Shown here: one piece after another, positions 1 to 10,297 of the stretch | Layout of the letters: each line of letters starts with the position of its first letter | How positions within the stretch are numbered: the stretch's first letter is position 1 | Origin: Comamonas_F sp047606565 | GTDB taxonomy: Bacteria > Pseudomonadota > Gammaproteobacteria > Burkholderiales > Burkholderiaceae_C | Length of the DNA stretch: 28,442 nt | NCBI GenBank assembly: GCA_047606565.1 | Contig: JASGEH010000064.1 | Location: forward strand, 1-28,442 | Direction of reading: 5' to 3' | The notes under the pieces: model-generated | Seen by the model: only the letters and a program-made list of their open reading frames with translations | What the model was told of the DNA's origin: nothing | Database searches by the model: none | Program-made: the position numbers and the translations under genes

Positions 1-2
1 AC

Positions 3-383
3 ACCATCGCCCCCAACGCCCTGACGCGCCTCGGCGGCGCCGACGAGTCCGCGCCCGAGGCCGAGACGCCCGTGCCCGGCCAGATCTTCCTGCCCAGCGC
101 GCTGGTGGCGCCGCTGGCGGCCTACCTCGCGCACGAAGACCTGCAGGAGACCGCGCAGGTCTACGTGGCCGGCGGCGGGCGCTTCGGCCGCTTCTTCGTC
201 GGCGCCAACGCGGGCTACGTGCAGCTCGACCCGCGCCCGACCATCGAGGACGTCGCCGCGCACTGGCGCGAGATCAACGACACGGCCGGCTACAGCGTGC
301 CGGCCTCGCTGCAGGACTGGGCGGGCGGCTATTTCGCGCACCAGTTCGCGGCCTTGCAGGGCGGTGGCCCAGGGGCTGCCTGA
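3..383 (+). CDS. SDR family oxidoreductase, 3' end only
   Basis: This is the C-terminal 126 residues of a protein whose start lies outside the window. The frame is open from base 3 to a TGA at 381-383. The text begins TIAPNALTRL, which fits the segment after the catalytic Tyr/Lys of short-chain dehydrogenases. It continues with VAPLAAYLAHE, VYVAGGGRFGRFFVGANAGY and a helical tail containing HWREIND. That combination is what I recall from the SDR branch related to the 3-hydroxyacyl-CoA dehydrogenase part of peroxisomal multifunctional enzyme type 2. Members are NAD(P)-dependent cytosolic enzymes acting on acyl-CoA or related hydroxy/keto substrates. The Rossmann motif and catalytic residues are not visible, so the substrate cannot be given. 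It is convergent with the following gene, with 6 bases between the stops. Confidence 0.75.
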   Translation, partial: TIAPNALTRLGGADESAPEAETPVPGQIFLPSALVAPLAAYLAHEDLQETAQVYVAGGGRFGRFFVGANAGYVQLDPRPTIEDVAAHWREINDTAGYSVPASLQDWAGGYFAHQFAALQGGGPGAA

Positions 384-389
384 CGCGTC

Positions 390-1514
390 TCAGCGCTGCT
401 CGGCCAGGGTCGGATAGTCGATGTAGCCGCGCGCGCCGCCGCCGTAGAAGGTGGCTTCGTCACCCTTGTTGAGCGGGGCATTGCGGCGCAGGCGCTCGAC
501 CAGGTCCGGGTTGCTGATGAAGGGCCGGCCGAAGGCCACCAGGTCGGCCGCGCCGCTGGCGAGGGCGGCTTCGGCCAGGGCCCGGTCGTAGCCGTTGTTG
601 AGCTTCCAGGCGCCCTGGCCGCCGGCCTGCCGATAGGCCTGCTTGAAGGCGGCGTAGTCGAAGGGCGCATCGCCCTGCTGATGCTCGCGCGGGCCGCCGG
701 TGGCGCCTTCGATGACGTGGACGTAGGCCAGTGCGCGCGTGGCCAGGCCGCGCGCGACGTGCTCGAACAGCGGTTGCGGCGCGGGGTCGAAAGCATCGTT
801 GGCGGGCGTGACGGGCGACAGGCGGATGCCGACCTGCACGGCGCCGCCGACCTCGGCTGTGACGGCGTCCGTCACCTCGAACAGGAAGCGCGCGCGGTGG
901 TCGATGCTGCCGCCGTAGGCGTCGCTGCGCTGGTTGGAACCGGCGCGCAGGAACTGGTCGATCAGGTAGCCATTGGCAGCGTGGATCTCGACGCCGTCGA
1001 AGCCGGCCTCGATGGCCGTGCGCGCCGCCTTGCGGTAGTCGGCCACGATGCCCGGCAGTTCGTCCTCGCGCAGCGCGCGCGGTGCCGAGGTCGCTGCGAA
1101 TTCGCCCTGGCCGTCGGCACCGACGAGGTAGGTGCGGGCCTGGGCCGTGATGGCCGAGGGCGCCACCGGCGGCTGGCCGCCGGGCTGCAGGCTGTCGTGC
1201 GAGATGCGGCCCACGTGCCACAACTGCACCACGATCTTGCCGCCCTGCGCGTGCACCGCCCGCGTCACCGCGCGCCAGCCGTCGAGCGCCTGCGCGGTGT
1301 AGAGGCCGGGCACGTCGGCATAGCCCTGGCCCTGGTGCGAGATGGCGGTGGCCTCGGTCACGATCAGCCCGGCGCTGGCGCGCTGCGCGTAGTAGGTGGC
1401 GGCGAGGGCCGGCGGCACGGCCTGGGGCGAGCGGTTGCGCGTGAGCGGCGCCATGACGACGCGGTTGGCCAGCGCCAGGCCGTGGAGGTCGAGGGGATCG
1501 AACAGATGGGGCAT
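390..1514 (-). CDS. Old Yellow Enzyme family alkene reductase (NemA-like)
   Basis: A 374-residue FMN-dependent ene-reductase of the OYE/NemA family. These TIM-barrel enzymes reduce activated C=C bonds such as N-ethylmaleimide, and some also nitro compounds, using NAD(P)H. Visible markers are the N-terminal strand with APLTRNR (Thr25), QLWHVGR at 97-103, and HAANGY with His178, Asn181 and Tyr183; the last three match the substrate-binding His/Asn and proton-donor Tyr of yeast OYE. RSDAYGGS follows. The length fits the family (about 365-375). I start at the ATG at 1514-1512 because an AGGAG lies about 6 bases upstream and the protein then begins MPHLFDPL as in relatives; a longer in-frame reading adds 23 residues that do not look conserved. 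It diverges from the ubiquinone hydroxylase gene. The physiological substrate is unknown. Confidence 0.9.
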   Translation of the reverse strand: MPHLFDPLDLHGLALANRVVMAPLTRNRSPQAVPPALAATYYAQRASAGLIVTEATAISHQGQGYADVPGLYTAQALDGWRAVTRAVHAQGGKIVVQLWHVGRISHDSLQPGGQPPVAPSAITAQARTYLVGADGQGEFAATSAPRALREDELPGIVADYRKAARTAIEAGFDGVEIHAANGYLIDQFLRAGSNQRSDAYGGSIDHRARFLFEVTDAVTAEVGGAVQVGIRLSPVTPANDAFDPAPQPLFEHVARGLATRALAYVHVIEGATGGPREHQQGDAPFDYAAFKQAYRQAGGQGAWKLNNGYDRALAEAALASGAADLVAFGRPFISNPDLVERLRRNAPLNKGDEATFYGGGARGYIDYPTLAEQR

Positions 1515-1714
1515 GGGGACTCCTGATGGATGAGAAAGGCCGCCGCATGGGCCGCGCGGCGAGCAACGCTTCACCATAGCCAAAACGGCCGCGCCGTGCT
1601 GGCGCCGGGGTCATGCGGGGCGTGTCGGCGCGCGACGCGAAACGGCCCCGGCGGACATCCGGCGGCACTGACCCCGATCAAGCCGCCCAGCCGGTCGTGG
1701 GCCGGGCGAAGTCC

Positions 1715-1720
1715 TAAACT
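1715..1720 (+). promoter_or_regulatory. Possible -10 element TAAACT before the ubiquinone hydroxylase gene
   Basis: TAAACT sits 7 bases upstream of the ATG at 1728. The same hexamer recurs before the LysE-type gene and before the protease gene. No convincing -35 element lies at 16-18 bases. This is a weak motif-only call. Confidence 0.3.
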
Positions 1721-1727
1721 AGCGCCC

Positions 1728-3083
1728 ATGCCTATTCCCCCGTCTTCCGCGCCCGCATCCTCCAATGCCTCGACGTCCGCTGCTGCCACGGCCTGGCCGG
1801 CCGAATTCGCCGATGTGGCGATCGTCGGCGCCGGCCCGGTCGGGCTGTGCCTGGCCCAGGGCCTGGCCGCCGCCGGGCTGACGGTGGCACTGGTGGAAAA
1901 ACAGCCGCGCCAGGCGCTGGCCGCGCCGGCCTTCGACGGCCGCGAAATCGCGCTGACGCAGGCCTCCTGCGCCATCCTGCGCGAGCTGGGCCTGTGGGCG
2001 CGCTTCAAGGACTTCGACCGCTCACCGCTGCGCGACGCGCGGGTGATGGACGGCTCGGGCCCGGGCCGCGCGCCAGGGGCGGCGATGACCATCACCGCGC
2101 GTTCGCGCCAGCGCGAGGAACTGGGCTTTCTGGTGCCCAACTTCCTGATCCGCCAGGCGGCCTACGAGACGCTGTTCGAGGGGCCGCACGCCGGGCGGGT
2201 CACGCTGTTCGACCAGAGCGGCGTGCAGGCCCTGCAGCGCGACGCCCGCAGCGTGCGGCTGCGCCTGAGCGGCGCTCACGCCGGGCGCGAGATCCATGCG
2301 CCGCTGGTGGTGGCCGCCGACAGCCGGTTTTCCGAGACCCGGCGCCTGATGGGCCTGGGCGCGCGCCTGCGCGACTTCGGCAAGACCATGCTGGTGTGCC
2401 GCATGACGCACGAGCTGCCGCACCACCATGCGGCCTGGGAATGGTTTGGCTACGGGCAGACGCTGGCGCTGCTGCCGCTCAACACGCGGCTGGAAGATGG
2501 CGGGCAGCCGGTGCACCGCGCCTCGGTGGTGCTGACCCTGCCGGGCGAGGCGATGCAGCAGATCATGCAGCTCGACGACGAGGCCTTTGGCCACGAGATG
2601 ACGCGCCGCTTCGAGCGCCGCCTGGGCGTCATGGCCGTCGATCAGGCCGATCCCCAGAGCCGCGGCGCGCGCCACACCTATCCGCTGGTGGGCGTGTACG
2701 CCGACGACTTCACCGGCCTGCGCTCGGCGCTGGTGGGCGATGCCGCGGTGGGCATGCACCCGGTGACCGCGCACGGCTTCAACCTGGGCCTGCAGGGCCA
2801 GGACACGCTGCTGCGCACGCTGCTGGCCGCGCGCGCGCGCGGCGCCGACATCGGCGCGCCCGAGGTGCTGGCGGCCTACAACCGGGCCCACAAGCGGGCA
2901 TCGTGGCCGCTCTACCAGGGCACCAATTTCGTGGCCGCGCTCTACACGCGCGACCAGGCGCCGGCACGCTGGCTGCGCGAGGCGGTGCTGCGTGCAGCCG
3001 ACCGCGTGGCCCCGATCCGGCACGCCATCGCCGCGCACCTGGTGCAGGAGCCGGCAGGCGGGCAGGGCGGCCGGGGGCGCTGA
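1728..3083 (+). CDS. FAD-dependent ubiquinone-biosynthesis hydroxylase, UbiH/UbiF/UbiM family
   Basis: A 451-residue flavoprotein monooxygenase of the UbiH/UbiF/VisC/Coq6 group, which hydroxylates the ubiquinone ring. A low-complexity N-terminal tail of about 27 residues precedes the FAD-binding Rossmann motif VAIVGAGPVGL (about 30-40) and the EK acidic strand end. The second FAD motif is LVGDAAVGMHPVTAHGFNLGL (from about 335). HPVTAHGFN, in place of the HPIAGQGFN usual in UbiH, is what I associate with UbiM, the 5-demethoxyubiquinol 5-hydroxylase described in Neisseria and other proteobacteria. I therefore favour UbiM but leave the symbol blank. The ATG at 1728 is chosen because the protein aligns from there; the frame stays open 66 codons further upstream with no family-like text. 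No Shine-Dalgarno is visible. It stands alone, 178 bases before tauA. Confidence 0.8.
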   Translation: MPIPPSSAPASSNASTSAAATAWPAEFADVAIVGAGPVGLCLAQGLAAAGLTVALVEKQPRQALAAPAFDGREIALTQASCAILRELGLWARFKDFDRSPLRDARVMDGSGPGRAPGAAMTITARSRQREELGFLVPNFLIRQAAYETLFEGPHAGRVTLFDQSGVQALQRDARSVRLRLSGAHAGREIHAPLVVAADSRFSETRRLMGLGARLRDFGKTMLVCRMTHELPHHHAAWEWFGYGQTLALLPLNTRLEDGGQPVHRASVVLTLPGEAMQQIMQLDDEAFGHEMTRRFERRLGVMAVDQADPQSRGARHTYPLVGVYADDFTGLRSALVGDAAVGMHPVTAHGFNLGLQGQDTLLRTLLAARARGADIGAPEVLAAYNRAHKRASWPLYQGTNFVAALYTRDQAPARWLREAVLRAADRVAPIRHAIAAHLVQEPAGGQGGRGR

Positions 3084-3123
3084 TGTCCGCCCACAGGTTC
3101 TGAGCCATGGCGCGCGGAACGCT

Positions 3124-3195
3124 GATTTATTATTTGTTTTTCGCATAAGAAAGCACTGAAGTCGCGCCAGGCTTTGGGCAGCCGCTCCCTAGAAT
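3124..3195 (+). promoter_or_regulatory. AT-rich control region upstream of tauA
   Basis: A strikingly AT-rich stretch (about 3124-3150, containing TTATTATTTG and CATAAG) lies in otherwise GC-rich DNA. It is followed by TAGAAT at 3190-3195, a plausible -10 element. The TTAT...ATAA dyad is the kind of sequence bound by LysR-type sulfur regulators such as CysB or Cbl, but no strict consensus can be matched by eye. The tauA start lies about 65 bases further on. Confidence 0.4.
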
Positions 3196-3261
3196 TTTCG
3201 GCCGGCAGCGCGGATGGTCCGCGCGATGGCCGGATACAGGCCTAGTGCCGAAAGGATGGAT

Positions 3262-4273
3262 ATGAGCGGACGTCGAGTTTTCCTGGCCGCAGCGGCCACG
3301 CTGCTGGCCGGAGCGGGAGCACTGGCTGGCGGGCCGGCCCTGGCGCAGGCCAAGGAGGTGGTGATCGGCTACCAGGACATGATCGTGCCCTGGCGCTACG
3401 CGCAGGAGACCCGGGCGGTCGAGCAGCGCACCGGCTACAAGGTCACCTACCGCAAGCTGGGCAGCGGCGCCGAGGTGGTGCGTGCGCTGGCCTCGGGCGC
3501 GATCCAGATCGGCGAGGCGGGCTCCTCGCCCTTCGCCGCCGCGCTCTCGCAGGGCGTGCCGATCCAGGTGTTCTGGATTCTCGACAACATCAACGACGCC
3601 GAGGCGCTGGTCGCGCGCAAGGGCTCGGGCGTGAACACGCTGGCCGACCTGAAGGGCAAGAAGATCGGCCTGCCCTTCGTCTCGACCACCCATTTCCACG
3701 CGCTGGTGGCGCTGAAGGATGCCGGCGTGGACCCGAAGTCGGTGCAGATCCTCAACCTGCGCCCGCCCGAGATCCTGGCGGCCTGGCAGCGCGGCGACAT
3801 CGACGCCACCTTCGTCTGGGACCCGGCGCTGGCCGAGGTCAAGAAAAGCGGCAAGGTGATCGTCACGTCCGGCCAGATCGCGGCCAAGACCGGCAAGGCG
3901 ACCTTCGACGGGCTGGCCGTGACGCAGGCCTTCGCGCGCGACAACGATGCCTTCCTCACGCAGTTCGTGCAGGTGCTGGCCGACGCTGATCGCGCCTACG
4001 TGCAGAACAAGGCGGCCTGGACCGCGGCCTCGCCGCAGGTGCAGGCGGTGGCCAAGTGGAGCGGCGCGCAGGCCGAGTCGGTGCCGGCCAGCCTGGCGCT
4101 GTACGCCTTCGTGCCGCCGGCCGAACAGGCCTCGCCCAAGTGGCTGGGCGGCGGCAAGGATGCGGTGGTGGCGCAGTCGCTGGCCGCTACCGCCGCCTTC
4201 CTCAAGGAGCAAGGCACGATCCAGAGCGTGCTGCCCGACTATTCGGTCGGCATCAATCCGGCCTGGGTCCAGC

Positions 4274-4284
<11 letters not shown>
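3262..4284 (+). CDS. tauA: Taurine-type ABC transporter periplasmic binding protein TauA
   Basis: A 340-residue binding protein that captures taurine (or a related sulfonate) in the periplasm and delivers it to TauBC. The N-terminus MSGRRVFLAAAATLLAG ends in GGPALAQA, a signal peptide with twin arginines, so Tat export is possible. Mature motifs fit the TauA/SsuA fold: VVIGYQDMIVPW at the start, IQIGEAGSSPFAAAL, VFWILDNINDAEAL, LADLKGKKIGLPFVSTTHFH and GDIDATFVWDPAL. E. coli TauA is 320 residues. Two ATGs lie close together at 3256 and 3262; I prefer 3262 because AAAGG ends 6 bases before it, whereas 3256 would touch that site. The last 11 bases overlap tauB. It leads an operon tauA-tauB-tauC without tauD. 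Confidence 0.88.
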
Positions 4285-5059
<775 letters not shown>

Positions 5060-5084
5060 TTCACCTCCTTCGCAGGTTTTCACC

Positions 5085-5939
5085 ATGACTGTTTCCCGTC
5101 CGGATTCCCCCGCCCGCCCGCCGTCCGCCCCGGCGCCATTGCCGGCCGTGACGGCCTTCGCGCTGCCCGGGGCCGGCTCCAGCCGCGGCATCAGCGTGGC
5201 GTGCATCGCCGCCTGGCTGGTGCTGTGGTGGCTGGCGACGCAGCGCGGCTGGGTGCCGCCGCTGTTCCTGCCCGCGCCCGAGGCGGTCTACCGCGCGCTG
5301 CTCGATGCCTGGGCCGGCAACATCCAGGGCGGCGAGTCGCTGCTGCAGCACCTGAAATGGAGTGCGCTGCGCGTTTTCGGCGCCTTCGCGCTGGCCGTGG
5401 TGACGGCGGTGCCCATCGGCATCGCCATGGGCGCCAGCCGCCTGGCGCGCGGCGTGTTCGACCCGCCCATCGAGTTCTACCGGCCGCTGCCGCCGCTGGC
5501 CTACCTGCCACTGGTGGTGATCTGGTTCGGTATCGACGAGACCAGCAAGATCGTGCTGATCTACCTGGCCTGCTTCGCGCCCATCGCGCTGGCGGCCAAG
5601 GCCGGCGTGCGCAGCGCCAGCGTCGAGCAGCTCAGCGCGGCGGCCTCGCTGGGCGCGACGCGCTGGCAGCTGGTGCGGCACGTCATCCTGCCGGCGGCGC
5701 TGCCCGATATCCTGGTCGGCTTGCGTATCGCCATCGGCTTTGGCTGGACCACGCTGGTGGCCGCCGAGATGGTCGCGGCCACCGTCGGGCTGGGGCAGAT
5801 GGTGCTCAATGCCTCCAACTTCCTGCGCACCGACATCGTGGTCATGGGCATCTTCGTGATCGGCCTGGTGGCCTGGAGCTTCGACCTGCTGATGCGCTGG
5901 GTCGAGGCGCGTGCGGTGCCCTGGAAGGGCCGCGCATAA
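5085..5939 (+). CDS. tauC: Taurine-type ABC transporter permease TauC
   Basis: A 284-residue inner-membrane permease of the binding-protein-dependent (BPD) type. A proline-rich cytoplasmic tail of about 35 residues precedes the first membrane segment (about 36-52, VACIAAWLVLWWLA). PPLFLPAPEAVYRAL follows, then further membrane segments. The cytoplasmic EAA loop, which docks on TauB, is at about 185-206 (AASLGATRWQLVRHVILPAALP). NFLRTDIVVMGIFVIG near the end is typical of TauC/SsuC. E. coli TauC is about 275 residues. It is the last gene of the tau unit. No tauD (the dioxygenase that releases sulfite from taurine) follows; the next gene lies convergent after 5 bases. Confidence 0.87.
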   Translation: MTVSRPDSPARPPSAPAPLPAVTAFALPGAGSSRGISVACIAAWLVLWWLATQRGWVPPLFLPAPEAVYRALLDAWAGNIQGGESLLQHLKWSALRVFGAFALAVVTAVPIGIAMGASRLARGVFDPPIEFYRPLPPLAYLPLVVIWFGIDETSKIVLIYLACFAPIALAAKAGVRSASVEQLSAAASLGATRWQLVRHVILPAALPDILVGLRIAIGFGWTTLVAAEMVAATVGLGQMVLNASNFLRTDIVVMGIFVIGLVAWSFDLLMRWVEARAVPWKGRA

Positions 5940-5944
5940 GTGTC

Positions 5945-6553
5945 CTACGGCTTCAGCCCCTCGGCCTTGATCGCGGCTTGTACCGCCGGGCGCTGCGCGA
6001 TGCGGGCCAGGTAGGCCTGCAACCGGGCGTGGTGGCCCAGGTCCAGGCCGACGAAACGGGCCCAGCGCGTTACGGTGAACAGGTAGGCGTCGGCCACGCT
6101 GAAGTCCTCGCCCAGCAGGTAGCCGTCGGGCGCGAGCTGCTGCTCGACCCAGGCGTAGCGCGCGGCCAGGTGGTCGCGCGCGATGGCCTTGTAGTCTTCC
6201 GGCGTGCTGGGCTTGAACAGGGGCGAGTAGCTCTTGTGCAGTTCGGTGCCGATGAAGTTGAGCCAGGCCTGCAGCCGGTAGCGCGCCAGCGTGCCGTTGG
6301 CGGGCGCGAGGCGCTTGCCGGGAACCTGGTCGGCGATGTACTGGACGATGGCCGGGCCTTCGTGCAGGGACTCGCCATCGTCGAGGACCAGGAAGGGCAC
6401 GTAGCCCAGCGGGTTGATGGTGCGGTAGTCCGTGCCGTCCTGCAACTGGTGGGACTTGGTGCTGGCGAGCACGGCCTGGTAGGGCAGGCCGGACTCCTCC
6501 AGCACGATGTGTGGGGACAGCGAGCAGGCGCCAGGGCTGTAGTAGAGCTTCAC
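5945..6553 (-). CDS. gstA: Beta-class glutathione S-transferase (GstA-like)
   Basis: A 202-residue cytosolic glutathione S-transferase, very close in length and text to E. coli GstA (201 residues). The N-terminal thioredoxin-like domain begins MKLYYSPGACSL with Cys10, the beta-class residue that can form a mixed disulfide with glutathione. NPLGYVPFLVLDDG carries the cis-proline, and LHEGPAIVQYIAD binds the gamma-glutamyl part. His106 (TELHKSYSPLF) is the second active-site residue of this class, and FSVADAYLFTVTRW is the conserved C-domain folding motif. The start is GTG at 6553-6551, with GGAG about 8 bases upstream; no ATG is suitably placed. It conjugates glutathione to electrophiles, and any link to the neighbouring sulfur importer is only positional. 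Confidence 0.92.
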   Translation of the reverse strand: MKLYYSPGACSLSPHIVLEESGLPYQAVLASTKSHQLQDGTDYRTINPLGYVPFLVLDDGESLHEGPAIVQYIADQVPGKRLAPANGTLARYRLQAWLNFIGTELHKSYSPLFKPSTPEDYKAIARDHLAARYAWVEQQLAPDGYLLGEDFSVADAYLFTVTRWARFVGLDLGHHARLQAYLARIAQRPAVQAAIKAEGLKP

Positions 6554-6628
6554 GGGTCGGTCTCCAGTGCTTGTTGAAAGAGAGGGGCAGGTGAGGGGGC
6601 GGCCGTCGAGGCCCACCACCGCGCTGCT

Positions 6629-6652
6629 GCTGCCAGGATAGAGGATGGCAGC
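6629..6652. promoter_or_regulatory. Inverted repeat GCTGCCA-N10-TGGCAGC between gstA and mnmG
   Basis: A perfect 7-base inverted repeat with a 10-base spacer lies in the divergent gap between gstA and mnmG. The spacing of the half-site centres (17 bases) suits a dimeric regulator. On the minus strand its middle reads CTATCCT, which could be a -10 for gstA. No regulator gene is adjacent. The rest of the 295-base gap (6554-6848) shows no other clear element except the possible -10 listed at 6700. Confidence 0.4.
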
Positions 6653-6699
6653 CTGCCCGCTGACGAAACGCGAGCTCTGCCCAGAAACCGGGGCGGCGG

Positions 6700-6705
6700 T
6701 AAAAT
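6700..6705 (+). promoter_or_regulatory. Possible -10 element TAAAAT of the mnmG promoter
   Basis: TAAAAT (one mismatch to TATAAT) lies about 145 bases before mnmG and is the best -10-like match on the plus strand of this gap. The -35 region 17 bases upstream is poor. Confidence 0.3.
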
Positions 6706-6848
6706 GACGCCCTTTTTCAGGCGAGCATGAGCCGGCGGGTGAAAGACGTCCATTCATGCATGTCGATGCCTCGCGCCGTGGGCCGGGTTGCGCGAACGCA
6801 CCCTGGCCTGCGCCGTGCGCGCGCAGATGATGACCGAGGCGGTGCCCA

Positions 6849-8821
<1,973 letters not shown>

Positions 8822-8825
<4 letters not shown>

Positions 8826-9511
8826 GCCCGGCATCGACTGTCACGGAGGTGCTTCGGGCCGAGCTGCGCGCGGGCGCCGAGAGCCTGGGTGTCGATCTTT
8901 CGGATGCGCAGACCGAGGCGCTGCTGCAGTACCTGGCCCTGGTGGGCAAGTGGACGCAGGTCTACAACCTGACAGCCGTGCGCGATCCGCAGGAGATGCT
9001 GAGCCACCACCTGCTGGACTGCCTGGCGGTCATCGCGCCGCTGCGGGCCTATCTGCGGCAGGCCGGGCTGGAGCAGGGGGCGGACGTGCTCGATGTGGGC
9101 GCGGGCGCGGGGCTGCCGGGTGTCGTCATCGCCATCTGCTGCCCGCAGCTGCGCGTGGCGTGCGTCGATACCGTCGCCAAGAAGGCAGCCTTCGTGCAGC
9201 AGGCGGCGGTGACCTTGCGCTTGCCTAACCTCAAGGGCATCCATGCGCGTGTGGAGAAGCTGCAGCAGCGCTTCGACATCATCACCTCGCGCGCCTTCGC
9301 GTCGCTGCCGGATTTCACGACCTGGTCCGGCGGCAGTCTGGCCGAGGGCGGCGTCTGGCTGGCCATGAAGGGCAAGCGGCCGGAAGCCGAGATCGCCGCG
9401 CTGCCGCCGGCGGTGCAGGTGTTTCACGTGGAACCGCTGCGCGTGCCGGGCCTGGATGCCGATCGCTGCATCGTCTGGATGCGGCCGGCTGGTCCGGTGC
9501 ATCCAGGTTGA
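8822..9511 (+). CDS. rsmG: 16S rRNA (guanine-N7) methyltransferase RsmG (GidB)
   Basis: A 229-residue SAM-dependent methyltransferase that methylates N7 of G527 in 16S rRNA (E. coli numbering). The family blocks are KWTQVYNLTAVRDPQEML (about 43-60), HHLLDCLAV, the SAM-binding loop VLDVGAGAGLPG (89-100) and ITSRAFASLPDF. E. coli RsmG is 207 residues; the extra length is at the N-terminus and in the tail. The start is secure: a strong GGAGAAGG lies 7 bases upstream, and the ATG overlaps the mnmG stop by ATGA. A degenerate parS lies within codons 200-205 (VFHVEP). A rho-independent terminator follows 5 bases after the stop, ending the mnmG-rsmG unit. Confidence 0.96.
9420..9435. promoter_or_regulatory. 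parS: Degenerate parS-like site 3, inside rsmG
   Basis: TGTTTCACGTGGAACC matches 14 of 16 parS bases, including the whole left half and the CACGTG core. The first mismatch (A to G at position 12) is one I recall as tolerated in parS sites of other species. It lies within rsmG codons 199-205, in a different codon phase from sites 1 and 2. Binding is plausible but weaker. Confidence 0.6.
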
Positions 9512-9516
9512 GGCCA

Positions 9517-9546
9517 GGGCCGGGAATATTCCGGCCCTTTTTGTTT
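9517..9546 (+). terminator. Rho-independent terminator after rsmG
   Basis: A 7-base-pair GC stem, GGGCCGG/CCGGCCC, with loop GAATATT is followed by TTTTTGTTT. It begins 5 bases after the rsmG stop and is the clearest intrinsic terminator in the window. It separates mnmG-rsmG from the lysE-parA-parB genes. Confidence 0.88.
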
Positions 9547-9577
9547 GCGCGCCTCGGTGGTGCCCGGGCGGCTGGCG

Positions 9578-9583
9578 TAAACT
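9578..9583 (+). promoter_or_regulatory. Possible -10 element TAAACT before the LysE-family gene
   Basis: TAAACT lies 50 bases before the ATG at 9634 and just after the rsmG terminator, where a new promoter is expected. The -35 position is poor in TTGACA character. Confidence 0.35.
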
Positions 9584-9633
9584 CGCGGCTTTGATCCTGC
9601 TGGCGGGTGGAACCGCTGGTCCATGGGGGCGGC

Positions 9634-10248
9634 ATGTTCGGCATAACCGATTACGGCGCCTATGTGCTTGCCGTGGTTGCATTTTTGATGATTCCGGGGC
9701 CGGGGAACCTGGCCATCGTGGCTTCGACGGCCCAGGGGCGCATCGTGGGTGGTCTTGCGGCGACGCTGGGCATTGTGGCCGGCGATCAGGTGCTGATCTG
9801 GGCCGCCGTGGCGGGCCTGGCTGCGTTGCTGCAAGCATCGCCCCGGGTCTACATGGGCCTGCAGTGGCTGGGCGCGGCCTACCTGGTGTGGCTGGGCCTG
9901 CGCATGTGGTGCGCGCGCCCGGGTGGTGCGGCGGTTCTGTCCATCCGGCCGGGCCGCTACTTTCGCCAGAGTCTGCTCATCACGTTGCTCAACCCCAAGG
10001 CCATCGTGTTCTATATGGCGTTTTTCCCGTTGTTCATCGACCCTCGGCGCCATCCCGGCTGGCAAACCTTCGCCGGGCTGGCCGCGACGGCGGCGGTGCT
10101 GACGCTGGCCTATGGCGCGGTGGCTACCTGGCTGGCGCACCGGCTGGCGGCGCGCTTGCGCGCCAGCCAGCGGGCGGTGCGCTGGCTCAACCGGGCGGCG
10201 GGCAGCCTGCTGGTGGGATTTGGACTGAAACTGGCGCTCGCGCGCTGA
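9634..10248 (+). CDS. LysE/RhtB family amino-acid exporter
   Basis: A 204-residue inner-membrane protein with about six hydrophobic segments, typical of the LysE/RhtB translocators that export amino acids or derivatives. It shows the family signature FLMIPGPGN near residues 17-25, the GLAATLGIVAGDQVLIW helix, and NPKAIVFYMAFFPLFI, the conserved second repeat motif. The substrate cannot be predicted. The ATG at 9634 follows a GGGGGCGG; a GTG at 9607 would add 9 residues (EPLVHGGG) that do not look like a family N-terminus. It sits between rsmG and parA, an arrangement I recall from Comamonadaceae. The spacing to parA is 49 bases, so co-transcription with parA is possible. Confidence 0.88.
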   Translation: MFGITDYGAYVLAVVAFLMIPGPGNLAIVASTAQGRIVGGLAATLGIVAGDQVLIWAAVAGLAALLQASPRVYMGLQWLGAAYLVWLGLRMWCARPGGAAVLSIRPGRYFRQSLLITLLNPKAIVFYMAFFPLFIDPRRHPGWQTFAGLAATAAVLTLAYGAVATWLAHRLAARLRASQRAVRWLNRAAGSLLVGFGLKLALAR

Positions 10249-10297
10249 AGGCGCGACTGCCTCGCATGACACGGACAGCGAGAAGGCTCAAGACGAC

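Noticed and set aside
681..1526. A plus-strand open frame opposite the Old Yellow Enzyme gene
   Set aside because: The minus-strand protein has all OYE motifs, while the plus-strand translation is Ala/Val/Gly-rich without motifs.
3065..3092. Hairpin GGGCGG/CCGCCC at the end of the ubiquinone hydroxylase gene
   Set aside because: The stem is only 6 bases with a long loop across the stop codon and no T-tract follows, so it is not a credible intrinsic terminator.
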